This document shows, piece after piece, positions 16,419 to 26,151 of a stretch of 38,620 nucleotides of DNA; the stretch's first letter is position 1, and each line of letters begins with the position of its first letter. The DNA is from an uncultured Roseateles sp. Its GTDB lineage: Bacteria > Pseudomonadota > Gammaproteobacteria > Burkholderiales > Burkholderiaceae_C. The notes under the pieces are model-generated. The model ran no database searches. It was not told the origin of the DNA and worked only from the letters and a program-made list of their open reading frames with translations. The DNA is taken from the NCBI RefSeq assembly GCF_913777145.1, contig NZ_CAJYPS010000017.1:1-38620 (forward strand), read 5' to 3'. Made by a program: the position numbers and the translations under genes.

Positions 16419-17450
16419 TCAGCCCAGCTTCTTCAGCAGATCGGCCTTCTTGGCCGCGAACTCTTCGTCCGTCAGGATGCCCTTGGATTTCAGGTCGCCC
16501 AGCTTCTCCAGCAGCGCGACGATGTCGTCGGGCTTGCTGGCCGCCGGGGCCGGGGCGGCCGCGCCCACGCCGGCCAGGCCCTGGCCCAGCGTCTGCGCCA
16601 GCGTCTGGCCCAGCGCAACGCCTGCCCCCAGGCCCACGGCCTCGCCGGCCACGCCGGAGCCGCCCGAGCCCACGCCCTTGGCGATCTCGGGCAGGGCCTG
16701 AGCCGCCTGGTACTGCATGAACTGACCCATGTTCTGGCCGATGATGCCCATGCCTATGCGCTGGTCCAGCACCTTTTGCAGTTCCTCGGGCAGGGACACG
16801 TTCTGCATCGTGACCGTCAGCAACTCCAGCCCCAGCGCGTCGAAGGCGGCGCTGGTCGCGGTCTTCAGCGCTTCGGCGAATTCCACCTGGTTGGCGGCAA
16901 GGTCCAGGAAGGGGGTGCCGCTGCTGGCCACCGCGTCGCTGAGGTGCTGCAGCATCAGGCCGCGCAACTGGGCGTCGAGGTCGTCCACCGTGTAGCGCTC
17001 GCGCGTGCCGGAGACCTGGCTGTGGAAGAGCTTGGGGTCGCGCAGCCGGTAGGCGTAGTTGCCGAAGGCTCGCAGGCGCACCGCGCCGAAGTCCTTGTCG
17101 CGGATGGCGACCGGCTGGCTGGTGCCCCAGCGGCGGTCCAGCTGCTGGCGGGTGCTGAAGAAATAGACATCGCTCTTGAACGGCGACTCGAACAGCTTGT
17201 CCCAGTTCTTCAGGTAGGTGAGCACCGGCAGCGTCTGGGTGCTGAGCTTGTGCGTGCCGGGGCCAAACACGTCGGCCACCTGGCCTTCGTTGACGAACAC
17301 GGCCACCTGGGACTCGCGAACCGTCAGCGAGGCGCCGTTCTGGATTTCCATGTCCGCCATCGGAAAGCGCCAGGCCAGCACGCCGTCACCATCCTCGGTC
17401 CACTGGATGATGTCGATGAACTGTTTCTTGATGAAATCCATCAGGGCCAT
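16419..17450 (-). CDS. SPFH-domain protein with C-terminal SHOCT motif (YdjI-like)
   Basis: A 343-residue scaffold protein. It begins MALMDFIKKQFIDIIQW, typical of the YdjI/virion-core-like SPFH branch, and contains the SPFH core (VRESQVAVFVNEGQVADVFGPGTHKL, FGNYAYRLRDP). A Gly/Ala-rich low-complexity stretch follows (about 270-305), then a SHOCT motif at the C-terminus (LEKLGDLKSKGILTDEEFAAKKADLLKKLG). No membrane span precedes the core, so it probably binds membranes peripherally. In Bacillus the YdjI relative acts with a PspA protein (family knowledge); no pspA is present here. The ATG at 17450 has GGAG six nt upstream. It heads the six-gene minus-strand set and is divergent from moaE across 113 nt. 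Confidence 0.9.
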   Translation of the reverse strand: MALMDFIKKQFIDIIQWTEDGDGVLAWRFPMADMEIQNGASLTVRESQVAVFVNEGQVADVFGPGTHKLSTQTLPVLTYLKNWDKLFESPFKSDVYFFSTRQQLDRRWGTSQPVAIRDKDFGAVRLRAFGNYAYRLRDPKLFHSQVSGTRERYTVDDLDAQLRGLMLQHLSDAVASSGTPFLDLAANQVEFAEALKTATSAAFDALGLELLTVTMQNVSLPEELQKVLDQRIGMGIIGQNMGQFMQYQAAQALPEIAKGVGSGGSGVAGEAVGLGAGVALGQTLAQTLGQGLAGVGAAAPAPAASKPDDIVALLEKLGDLKSKGILTDEEFAAKKADLLKKLG

Positions 17451-17470
17451 GCGGCGCTCCAACGCTTGAA

Positions 17471-17497
17471 TTGACAAAAACGTTCGGGGAGTATCCT
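17471..17497 (+). promoter_or_regulatory. Candidate sigma-70 promoter of moaE
   Basis: A perfect TTGACA (17471-17476) is followed after 15 bp by TATCCT (17492-17497). The spacer is two bp short of ideal. An inverted repeat GGTGA-ATC-TCACC (17529-17541) lies in the leader just before the ribosome site. A separate promoter would be needed here, because moaE is cut off from moaD by the speD-SPFH block. Confidence 0.4.
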
Positions 17498-17563
17498 GCC
17501 TGGCTCGGGGTGAACCCGACGCCTGCGAGGTGAATCTCACCGCGCAAGTGGAGAATCGCTCAG

Positions 17564-18061
17564 ATGACATCCCCACGAGTGACGATTCAGGCCCAGGACT
17601 TCGATCTCAGCGCCGAGGCGGCCCGGCTGCGGGCCGATGACGGTGGTGTGGGCGCGGTCGTGGCCTTCGTGGGCACGGTGCGCGAGCTCAGCAGCGGCGC
17701 GGCGGTCAGCCGCATGGAGCTGGAGCATTACCCCGGCATGACCGAGGCCTCCATCGAAGCCATGATAGACACGGCGATGCAGCGCTTCGACATCCGCGCG
17801 GCACGCGTGATCCACCGCGTCGGCGCGCTGGAGGCGCGCGAGCAGATCGTGCTGGTGCTGGTGAGCTCGGCCCACCGCGGCCAGGCCTTCCAGGGCTGCG
17901 AATTCCTGATGGACTATCTCAAGACCCAGGCGCCGTTCTGGAAGAAGGAACACACGCCCGCCGGCGCGCACTGGGTGGACGCGCGTGAGTCCGATGACCA
18001 GGCACTGGCCCGCTGGGGCCTGAGTTCCGGCAACAGCGCCGCGGGCGCCGGCGCGGCATGA
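17564..18061 (+). CDS. moaE: Molybdopterin synthase catalytic subunit MoaE
   Basis: Large subunit of molybdopterin synthase, converting cyclic pyranopterin monophosphate to molybdopterin with sulfur from MoaD. The 165-residue product has the family blocks GAVVAFVGTVRE, LEHYPGMTE, HRVGALEAREQIVLVLVSSAHR and DYLKTQAPFWKKE (active-site lysines), with a short Ala/Gly-rich C-terminal extension beyond the usual 150 residues. ATG at 17564 follows GGAGA with a 9-nt gap. Its last four nt overlap the fluC start. It is separated from moaD by 9.1 kb. Confidence 0.96.
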   Translation: MTSPRVTIQAQDFDLSAEAARLRADDGGVGAVVAFVGTVRELSSGAAVSRMELEHYPGMTEASIEAMIDTAMQRFDIRAARVIHRVGALEAREQIVLVLVSSAHRGQAFQGCEFLMDYLKTQAPFWKKEHTPAGAHWVDARESDDQALARWGLSSGNSAAGAGAA

Positions 18062-18447
18062 GCGCCGGGCTGGGTCTGCAGGCGCTGGCGGTGGCGCTGG
18101 GTGCGGCGGTCGGCGCGCTGCTGCGCTGGGGCGCGGGGCTGGCGCTGAACGGCCTGTGGGCCGGCTTTCCGCTGGGCACGCTGGCGGTGAACTGCCTGGG
18201 CGGCCTGGCGATAGGCGCTTCCCTGGTGTACTTTCAGCGCGCGCCGGACGAGTTGCTGCGCCTGCTGCTGGTGACTGGCGTGCTGGGTGGCTTCACCACC
18301 TTCTCGTCCTTTTCGGCCGAATCGCTGACGCTGCTGCAGCGCGGGCAGGGTGGCCTGGCCTTGATGCACAGCGCCGCCCACCTGCTGGGCGCGCTGGGCT
18401 GCGCGGCACTGGGCTATGCGCTGGGCCGGCTGATCTGGCTGCGCTGA
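18058..18447 (+). CDS. fluC: Fluoride ion channel FluC (CrcB)
   Basis: A 129-residue inner-membrane protein that exports fluoride as a dual-topology dimer. It has four hydrophobic spans, the conserved GALLRWG, the pore-region GTLAVNCLGG, and the signature GGFTTFSSFSAE containing the Phe and Ser/Thr residues that line the pore. The start is the ATGA overlap with the moaE stop. No fluoride riboswitch precedes it, since there is no leader; expression therefore follows moaE. Nothing ties it functionally to molybdopterin synthesis. Confidence 0.95.
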   Translation: MSAGLGLQALAVALGAAVGALLRWGAGLALNGLWAGFPLGTLAVNCLGGLAIGASLVYFQRAPDELLRLLLVTGVLGGFTTFSSFSAESLTLLQRGQGGLALMHSAAHLLGALGCAALGYALGRLIWLR

Positions 18448-18515
18448 CGCCGCCGCTGCCGCAGCAGCGCCTTTGATCTGGCGCAAGCCGGCGCCGTGCT
18501 GTGCGAGCCGCCGGC

Positions 18516-18543
18516 CTTGATTTCGCGGATGCTTCCCTCATGT
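18516..18543 (+). promoter_or_regulatory. Sigma-32 heat-shock promoter of clpB
   Basis: CTTGAT at 18516-18521 is followed by 14 bp and CCTCATGT at 18536-18543, which differs from the CCCCATNT -10 consensus at one position. The predicted start leaves a leader of about 20 nt that carries the GGAGGA ribosome site at 18555-18560. This fits the known heat-shock control of clpB. Confidence 0.65.
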
Positions 18544-18568
18544 CGCCTGGCAACGGAGGATTCATCCC

Positions 18569-21160
<2,592 letters not shown>

Positions 21161-21169
21161 GCCGCGCTG

Positions 21170-21196
21170 CCGCTCGCGCCCTACCAGCGCGAGCGG
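21170..21196. terminator. Hairpin at the clpB / DUF2804 convergent junction
   Basis: A perfect 10-bp inverted repeat (21170-21179 with 21187-21196, 7-nt loop) begins 9 nt after the clpB stop and covers the last codons of the converging DUF2804 gene. It has no T run on either side. It is a plausible shared 3' end structure. Confidence 0.45.
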
Positions 21197-22185
21197 TGAT
21201 CCTCGGTGACGCCGAGCAGGTCCACGACCTGTCTCGGCGTCGCTTCTTGGGACGCCCGCACCCAGCCGTTGAAGCGCCCCACCGGCTGCACATAGTGGCT
21301 GGCCGCGAAACCGAGATTGCGGTCCTCGGCGCGCGCACCCTCGGGCGTGAAGACCAGGTCCAGCAGGCCGTCGTCGGTGTGGATGCGCCAGGGCTGCAGC
21401 GGTTGCGCGGCGTCGAACTCGAAGCGTGCGGCACCCAGGCCGAACGGTTGGCCGTCCAGCCACAGCAGGTTCTCCTGCGTGCCGAAATAGCCGTCCTGCA
21501 GATTGAAGCCCACGCCCGGCCCGTGGGCGCTGGCCCAGCGCCAGGCGGTCTCGCGCGCCAGCAGGCCGCTGGACGCGTCCACCGCCGCCCAGGCATCGTC
21601 CAGCGCAAAACGCTGGCCACCGGCCTCGGCCCACCCGAACACCGGCAGCGCGCTGGTCTTCTGAGTCGCGTGCACGATGCCGCCCTCGATAGGGCCCACG
21701 GCCAGCAGTGGCGGCGCCATGCAGCCCAGGTCCAGCTCGGCCTGCAGGCGCAGTGGCCGGGTCTGCACCGACAGCTGCAGCCGGTCCTGCGCCGCGTCAT
21801 GCGTCAGTGAGAGACGCCCACCCGGCCCACGGAACCAGGCCCGGGCGCCGGCCAGCGGCGCCTTGCCCACGTGAGCCTGCAGGCCGGGCAGGCCGTCCTG
21901 GTGCCAGTCCGCCAGCAGGCGGCGCTGGCGGCGGTCGAACAGGTAGGCGAAGGCGGTGGCGGTCCAGCCCACGTCCACGATGGCAACGCCGATGAAGAGC
22001 GCGTCGTTGCCCAGGCCCACGTAGTGCCAGCGCTTGTGGTGCAGGCGTCGCCACAGCCAGGACCGCTGGCGGGCCGGTGCCAGGCCTTGCCAGTCCAGGG
22101 CCGCGATGCGGCCGGCGTAGCGGCCATGGTGGGGCTGGCCGTCGGTCAGCAACTGTGCGGGGGCGGGCGGCAGGGGCTGGCTCAT
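21181..22185 (-). CDS. DUF2804 family protein
   Basis: A 334-residue protein without an evident signal peptide or membrane span. It matches the DUF2804 plan: a Gly/Trp-rich N-terminus with RRLHHKRWHYVGLGND, VDVGWTATAFAYLFDRR, a central WFRGPGGRLSL, a conserved NLQDGYFGTQENLLWLDG and the ending PVGRFNGWV. The family is of unknown function; a lipocalin-like, lipid-related role has been guessed elsewhere, and I cannot confirm it here. The ATG at 22185 overlaps the stop of the upstream AraC gene by four nt, so the two are one transcript and probably share a signal. An alternative upstream start would run into the AraC gene and is unlikely. Confidence 0.83.
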   Translation of the reverse strand: MSQPLPPAPAQLLTDGQPHHGRYAGRIAALDWQGLAPARQRSWLWRRLHHKRWHYVGLGNDALFIGVAIVDVGWTATAFAYLFDRRQRRLLADWHQDGLPGLQAHVGKAPLAGARAWFRGPGGRLSLTHDAAQDRLQLSVQTRPLRLQAELDLGCMAPPLLAVGPIEGGIVHATQKTSALPVFGWAEAGGQRFALDDAWAAVDASSGLLARETAWRWASAHGPGVGFNLQDGYFGTQENLLWLDGQPFGLGAARFEFDAAQPLQPWRIHTDDGLLDLVFTPEGARAEDRNLGFAASHYVQPVGRFNGWVRASQEATPRQVVDLLGVTEDHRSRW

Positions 22186-23174
22186 GGGCGTGAGGCCTGT
22201 TGTTTGCGCCATTGCAGCGGCGCCAGACCGGTCCAGTGGCGGAAGGCGCGGGTGAAGGCGCTTTGTTCGGAATAGCCCAGCAGCAGCGCGATCTCGGCCA
22301 GCTCCAGGTCGGGGTCGGCCAGATAGCCCTCGGCCAGTTGCTGGCGGGTCTGCGACAGCAGGCCCTGGAAGCTGTGCCCCTGGTCCGCCAGGCGGCGCTG
22401 CAGGCTGCGCGGGCTGATCTGCAGGCTGCGCGCCAGATCGCTCAGCTGCGTGTGGCCGCCGCGTATCAGGCCCACCAGTGCCTGGCGCCACACGCCCACG
22501 GGTTCGCTGACCGCGGCCACCTGCTGCAGCAGGCGTTCGGCCTGCTCGTCCAGCAGCGCCAGCAGCGCGGCGTCGGCGCCGCGCAGCGGCAGCGCCAGGT
22601 CTTGCGCGGCGAGCAGCACGCGGGTGCTGGGCTGAGCGAAACGCACCGGGCAGCCGAAAAAGTCGGTGTAGGGGCGCAGGTCGGCGGGGCGAGGGTTCAC
22701 GAAATCCACCGCCAGTGGATGCAGCGCCCGTCCGGTCAGTTCACGTGTCAGCTGCACCAGGGAGGCGATCGCGGTTTCATCCACCAGCGCGCCGGGCCGT
22801 CCCCGCTCCACGCCCCACTCGATGCTCAGGCCTTGGGGCAGGGCCTGCACACGCGCCGGGTTGACGTCGTAGACGCTGCGGTGATGGCGCTCCAGGCGCT
22901 GCAGCGCCTCGCCCAGCGTGCCGCAGGCCAGAGCCGCGAAGCCCACCACGCCGAAGTGACGCGGCGCAATGCCCCGCGCCAGCCGCAGCGCGAAGCTGGC
23001 TCTGGGGCCGGGGTCCAGCGCCTGCGCCTGGGCCAGCAGCGTCTGCCAGCGCCGCAGCGCAACGAAGCGCTCGCTGGGCAGCGGCGGCGGCCCCAGCGCG
23101 TCGGCCAGGCCGAGCGCGCCCAGATGCTCGAAGAGCAGCTGCACATAGCTGGCGGCGATGCGGGCGTCGTCCAT
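22182..23174 (-). CDS. AraC-family regulator with Arabinose_bd-type N-terminal domain
   Basis: A 330-residue transcription factor. The N-terminal two thirds match the PF12625-type ligand domain (GIAPRHFGVVGFAALACGTLGEAL near residue 69, then PRPADLRPYTDFFGCPVRF). The last 85 residues are the paired helix-turn-helix AraC domain (LSDLARSLQISPRSLQRRLADQGHSF and LAEIALLLGYSEQSAFTRAFRHWTGLAP). This subfamily often controls lipid, alkane or amino-acid catabolism; the ligand is unknown here. It is co-transcribed with DUF2804 (ATGA overlap) and divergent from the sterol-desaturase-like gene 148 nt away, which is a natural target. A TTGACA -35 with a 14-bp palindrome in the spacer lies upstream. Confidence 0.9.
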   Translation of the reverse strand: MDDARIAASYVQLLFEHLGALGLADALGPPPLPSERFVALRRWQTLLAQAQALDPGPRASFALRLARGIAPRHFGVVGFAALACGTLGEALQRLERHHRSVYDVNPARVQALPQGLSIEWGVERGRPGALVDETAIASLVQLTRELTGRALHPLAVDFVNPRPADLRPYTDFFGCPVRFAQPSTRVLLAAQDLALPLRGADAALLALLDEQAERLLQQVAAVSEPVGVWRQALVGLIRGGHTQLSDLARSLQISPRSLQRRLADQGHSFQGLLSQTRQQLAEGYLADPDLELAEIALLLGYSEQSAFTRAFRHWTGLAPLQWRKQQASRP

Positions 23175-23218
23175 GGGGCGCGCATGATGCCGCAGCCGGC
23201 GCCCGTCTCCGGACGGGG

Positions 23219-23247
23219 ATAACGCCAGCGCTGGCGCGATCTGTCAA
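23219..23247 (-). promoter_or_regulatory. Promoter with internal 14-bp palindrome upstream of araC-DUF2804
   Basis: On the minus strand TTGACA (23242-23247) is separated by exactly 17 bp from CGTTAT (23219-23224). A perfect palindrome, CGCCAGCGCTGGCG (23223-23236), fills the spacer, the classic place for a repressor site. The predicted start is near 23212. Another hairpin, CCCGTC/GACGGG, lies at 23202-23217. Confidence 0.5.
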
Positions 23248-23322
23248 AAACCCTGGCGGTCCGGGTCAAGCCGCCGGCCTGCTTTGCAGGCACCATGCGG
23301 CCTCTGCCCACTGTTTGCCGCC

Positions 23323-24198
23323 ATGGATCTGCTGCTCGAGCTCTACCACCGCCACGGCGATTGGCGTGACCTGACCCTGGTGATGCTGTCGCCGCTGTTC
23401 GCGGTCTTCATCGCGATGGAGGTCTGGCGCTTTCGTCGCACCCGCGTGTTCGAGCTGCGCGACACGCTGGACAGCCTGAACAGCGGCGGCAGCTACCTGG
23501 TAGTGGACCTGCTGGCGCTGGCGCTGTTCGTGCTGCCGGCGCTGGGCTGGCTGTACGAGCACCGGCTGTTCACCGTGGAGATCACGCCCTGGCGCTTCGT
23601 CGGGCTGTTCCTGCTGGTGGAGTTTCTGTACTACTGGTTCCACCGCGCCAGCCACCGTATCCGCTGGTTCTGGTGTGCGCATGTGGTGCACCACGGGTCC
23701 GAGCACATGAACTTCAGCACCGCGCTGCGGCAGAGCTGGTTCTACCCCTTTGCCGGCAACTGGCTGTTCTACGCGCCGGCCGTGTTCCTGGGCTTCGAGC
23801 CGCGCTGGGTGCTGTTCGCGCTGTCGCTGAATCTGGGCTATCAGTTCTTCGTGCACACGCAGTGGGTGGGCCGTCTGCCGGCCTGGTTCGAGTTCTTGTT
23901 CAACACGCCGTCCCACCACCGCGCCCACCACGGCCGCAACCCGCAGTACATCGACAAGAACTTCGGCGGCATGCTGATCGTCTTCGACCGCCTGTTCGGC
24001 AGCTTCGAGCCCGAGGACGCCCCGGTGGACTATGGCCTCGAACACCCGTTCCCCACGCACAACCTGTTCTGGCTCAACGCCCACGAGTGGCGCGCGATGT
24101 GGCGCGACATGCGTCAGGAACCCACGCTGTGGCTGGCGCTGCAGCACCTGTGGCGGCCGCCGGAGTGGCGGCGGCATGGCAGCGCGGCGGCTCGGTGA
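23323..24198 (+). CDS. Sterol desaturase / fatty acid hydroxylase family protein
   Basis: A 291-residue di-iron membrane oxygenase. All histidine boxes are present: HRASH at 107-111, HVVHH at 120-124 and HHRAHH at 198-203, set among about four hydrophobic spans (LVMLSPLFAVFIAME, LVVDLLALALFVLPAL, FVGLFLLVEFLYYWF, WVLFALSLNLGYQFF). Family members hydroxylate or desaturate lipid chains; bacterial substrates vary and none can be assigned here. The ATG at 23323 is preferred to an upstream in-frame start at 23284 because it fits the family N-terminus. It is divergent from the AraC regulator, which may control it. Confidence 0.9.
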   Translation: MDLLLELYHRHGDWRDLTLVMLSPLFAVFIAMEVWRFRRTRVFELRDTLDSLNSGGSYLVVDLLALALFVLPALGWLYEHRLFTVEITPWRFVGLFLLVEFLYYWFHRASHRIRWFWCAHVVHHGSEHMNFSTALRQSWFYPFAGNWLFYAPAVFLGFEPRWVLFALSLNLGYQFFVHTQWVGRLPAWFEFLFNTPSHHRAHHGRNPQYIDKNFGGMLIVFDRLFGSFEPEDAPVDYGLEHPFPTHNLFWLNAHEWRAMWRDMRQEPTLWLALQHLWRPPEWRRHGSAAAR

Positions 24199-24275
24199 GC
24201 CGTCGACGCCCGGTCCCAGGTGACCGTCGCCAGGCTTTCTCCAGACCCTCAGGCCCAGTGGCTTGAGCACTGCGG

Positions 24276-24311
24276 CAGAATGCCCGAACCAGCCGGCGGT
24301 CCGGCTGTTTT
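24276..24311 (+). promoter_or_regulatory. nadB -10 element and start-proximal hairpin
   Basis: CAGAAT at 24276-24281 is a plausible -10 (no clear -35). It would start transcription near 24288, directly in front of a 7-bp hairpin (24290-24296 with 24301-24307, loop CGGT) followed by TTTT and, eight nt later, the nadB ATG. The hairpin resembles a terminator or attenuator and replaces any recognisable ribosome site. Confidence 0.35.
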
Positions 24312-24319
24312 GGTTCCGA

Positions 24320-25921
24320 ATGACTGCTGTCTCGAATGAACTGCCGGTGGTGATCATCGGCGCCGGCCTGGCCGGCCTCACCGTCGCGCTGCATCTGGCC
24401 GACACTGTCCCCGTGGTCGTGCTGGCCAAGCGCGAGTTGACCGAAGCTGCCACCGCCTGGGCCCAGGGCGGCATCGTCGGCGTGCTGGGCAGCGACGACT
24501 CCATAGACAGCCATGTGCGCGACACCCAGGATGCCGGCGCCGGCCTGGTGGACGAGGCCACGGCCCGCTTCATCGCCGAGCGCAGCGCGGCCGCGGTGGG
24601 CTGGCTGGTGGACCAGGGCGTGCCGTTCACGCCCGATGAATCCGGCCCGCTGGGCCTGCACCTGACCCGTGAAGGCGGCCATGCGGTGCGCCGCATTGCG
24701 CATGCGGCCGACGCGACCGGCAAGGCCATCCACGATGCGCTGCTGGCGCGTGCCCGCGCCCACCCGCGCATCACGCTGCGCGAGCGCTCGATGGCGGTGG
24801 ACCTGATCACCTCGCGCCATGTGCAGCGCGACGAGCCGCCGCGCGTCTACGGAGTCTATGCGCTGGACATCACCACCCAGCATGTCGAGACGCTGGGCGC
24901 ACGCGCCGTGGTGCTGGCCACCGGCGGCGCAGGCAAGGTCTACCGCTACACCACCAACCCCGACACCTCCACCGGCGACGGCATCGCGATGGCCTGGCGG
25001 GCGGGCTGCCGGGTCGCGAACATGGAGTTCATCCAGTTCCATCCGACCTGTCTGTACCACCCGCAGGAGCGCAGTTTTCTGATCACCGAGGCACTGCGCG
25101 GTGAGGGCGGTCATCTGAAGTTGCCCGACGGCACCCGCTTCATGGCCGCGCATGACGAGCGCATGGAGCTGGCGCCGCGCGACATCGTCGCCCGCGCGAT
25201 CGACTTCGAGATGAAGAAGCATGGCCTGGACCATGTGTGGCTGGATGCCACGCATCTGGGCGAGGCCTTCCTGATCGAGCATTTCCCGACTATCCATGCG
25301 CGCTGCCTCAAGCTGGGCATAGACATCGCGAAGCAGCCCATCCCGGTCGTGCCGGCGGTGCACTTCACCTGCGGCGGCGCGGTGACGGATTTGTCCGGCC
25401 GCTGCGATCTGCCGGGCCTCTACGCGGTGGGCGAGACCGGCTACACCGGCCTGCATGGCGCCAACCGCCTGGCCAGCAATTCGCTGCTGGAATGCGTGGT
25501 GCTGGGCCAGACCTGTGCCGGCGACATCCTGGCCCAGCCGGTGCAAGACCCGGCCCCGCTGCCGGCCTGGGACGAGAGCCAGGTCGACAACGCGGACGAG
25601 CAGGTGGTCATCGCCCACAACTGGGACGAACTGCGCCTGCTGATGTGGAACTACGTGGGCATCGTGCGCACCACCAAGCGGCTGGAGCGGGCGCTGCACC
25701 GCATCGCATTGCTGCGCAGCGAGATCGACGACTACTACGCGAACTTCCGCGTCACGCGCGACCTGCTGGAGCTGCGCAACCTGGTGGATTGCGCCGAACT
25801 CATCGTGCGCTCGGCGCTGATGCGCCACGAAAGCCGCGGCCTGCACTACAGCCGCGACTATCCGCAGACGCTGCCGGTGAGCTTCCCCACCGTGCTCATC
25901 AGCGAACGCCGTCGCCGCTGA
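24320..25921 (+). CDS. nadB: L-aspartate oxidase
   Basis: Flavoenzyme that oxidises L-aspartate to iminoaspartate, the first step of de novo NAD synthesis, working with NadA. The 533-residue protein has the N-terminal FAD motif [10 protein letters not shown], the AWAQGG segment, the substrate-binding [33 protein letters not shown] and [25 protein letters not shown], and the C-terminal helical domain. ATG at 24320 gives the standard N-terminus; an in-frame TTG at 24263 is not supported. Its stop abuts the stop of the converging Arc-like gene with no spacer. nadA lies 2.8 kb away on the other strand. Confidence 0.97.
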   Translation: MTAVSNELPVVIIGAGLAGLTVALHLADTVPVVVLAKRELTEAATAWAQGGIVGVLGSDDSIDSHVRDTQDAGAGLVDEATARFIAERSAAAVGWLVDQGVPFTPDESGPLGLHLTREGGHAVRRIAHAADATGKAIHDALLARARAHPRITLRERSMAVDLITSRHVQRDEPPRVYGVYALDITTQHVETLGARAVVLATGGAGKVYRYTTNPDTSTGDGIAMAWRAGCRVANMEFIQFHPTCLYHPQERSFLITEALRGEGGHLKLPDGTRFMAAHDERMELAPRDIVARAIDFEMKKHGLDHVWLDATHLGEAFLIEHFPTIHARCLKLGIDIAKQPIPVVPAVHFTCGGAVTDLSGRCDLPGLYAVGETGYTGLHGANRLASNSLLECVVLGQTCAGDILAQPVQDPAPLPAWDESQVDNADEQVVIAHNWDELRLLMWNYVGIVRTTKRLERALHRIALLRSEIDDYYANFRVTRDLLELRNLVDCAELIVRSALMRHESRGLHYSRDYPQTLPVSFPTVLISERRRR

Positions 25922-26143
25922 TCACTCGCCGTCTGTCGATTCGCCGGGTTCGGCCGCCGGCCGCCCGCGCTTGGGCGCCGGGCTGGCCGCCGGCTTGATG
26001 CCGCGTCGTGCCAGCGCCTCGCGCAGCAGGTATTCGATCTGCGCGTTGGCGCTGCGCAGCTCCTGCGCGGCCAGGCGCTCGATCTGAGCCCACAGCGCCG
26101 GATCCAGGCGCAGCGCGAAGCTCTTCTTGTCGGGGCTGGCCAT
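25922..26143 (-). CDS. Arc-like ribbon-helix-helix DNA-binding protein
   Basis: A 73-residue protein with an N-terminal ribbon-helix-helix fold: KKSFALRLDPALWAQIERLAAQELRSANAQIEYLLREALARRG fits the Arc/TraY pattern (one strand, two helices). A basic/acidic tail with KRGRPAAEPGE follows. Start at 26143. It follows the SPFH gene by 8 nt on the same strand, so the two are co-expressed; the pair recurs in many proteobacteria (recollection). The natural guess is an autoregulator of the pair, acting at the GATATC sites upstream of the SPFH gene. It could also be antitoxin-like, but no toxin gene is adjacent. Confidence 0.82.
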   Translation of the reverse strand: MASPDKKSFALRLDPALWAQIERLAAQELRSANAQIEYLLREALARRGIKPAASPAPKRGRPAAEPGESTDGE

Positions 26144-26151
26144 GGGCGGCG

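Noticed and set aside
8428..17450. The block as a recent mobile element
   Set aside because: No integrase, transposase, tRNA attachment site or flanking repeats could be seen, and codon use looks similar to the surroundings.
18448..18568. A fluoride riboswitch associated with fluC
   Set aside because: fluC overlaps moaE with no leader, and the gap after it is explained by the clpB promoter.
25922..26143. The Arc-like gene as a toxin-antitoxin antitoxin
   Set aside because: No toxin-like gene is adjacent; its partner is an SPFH membrane protein.
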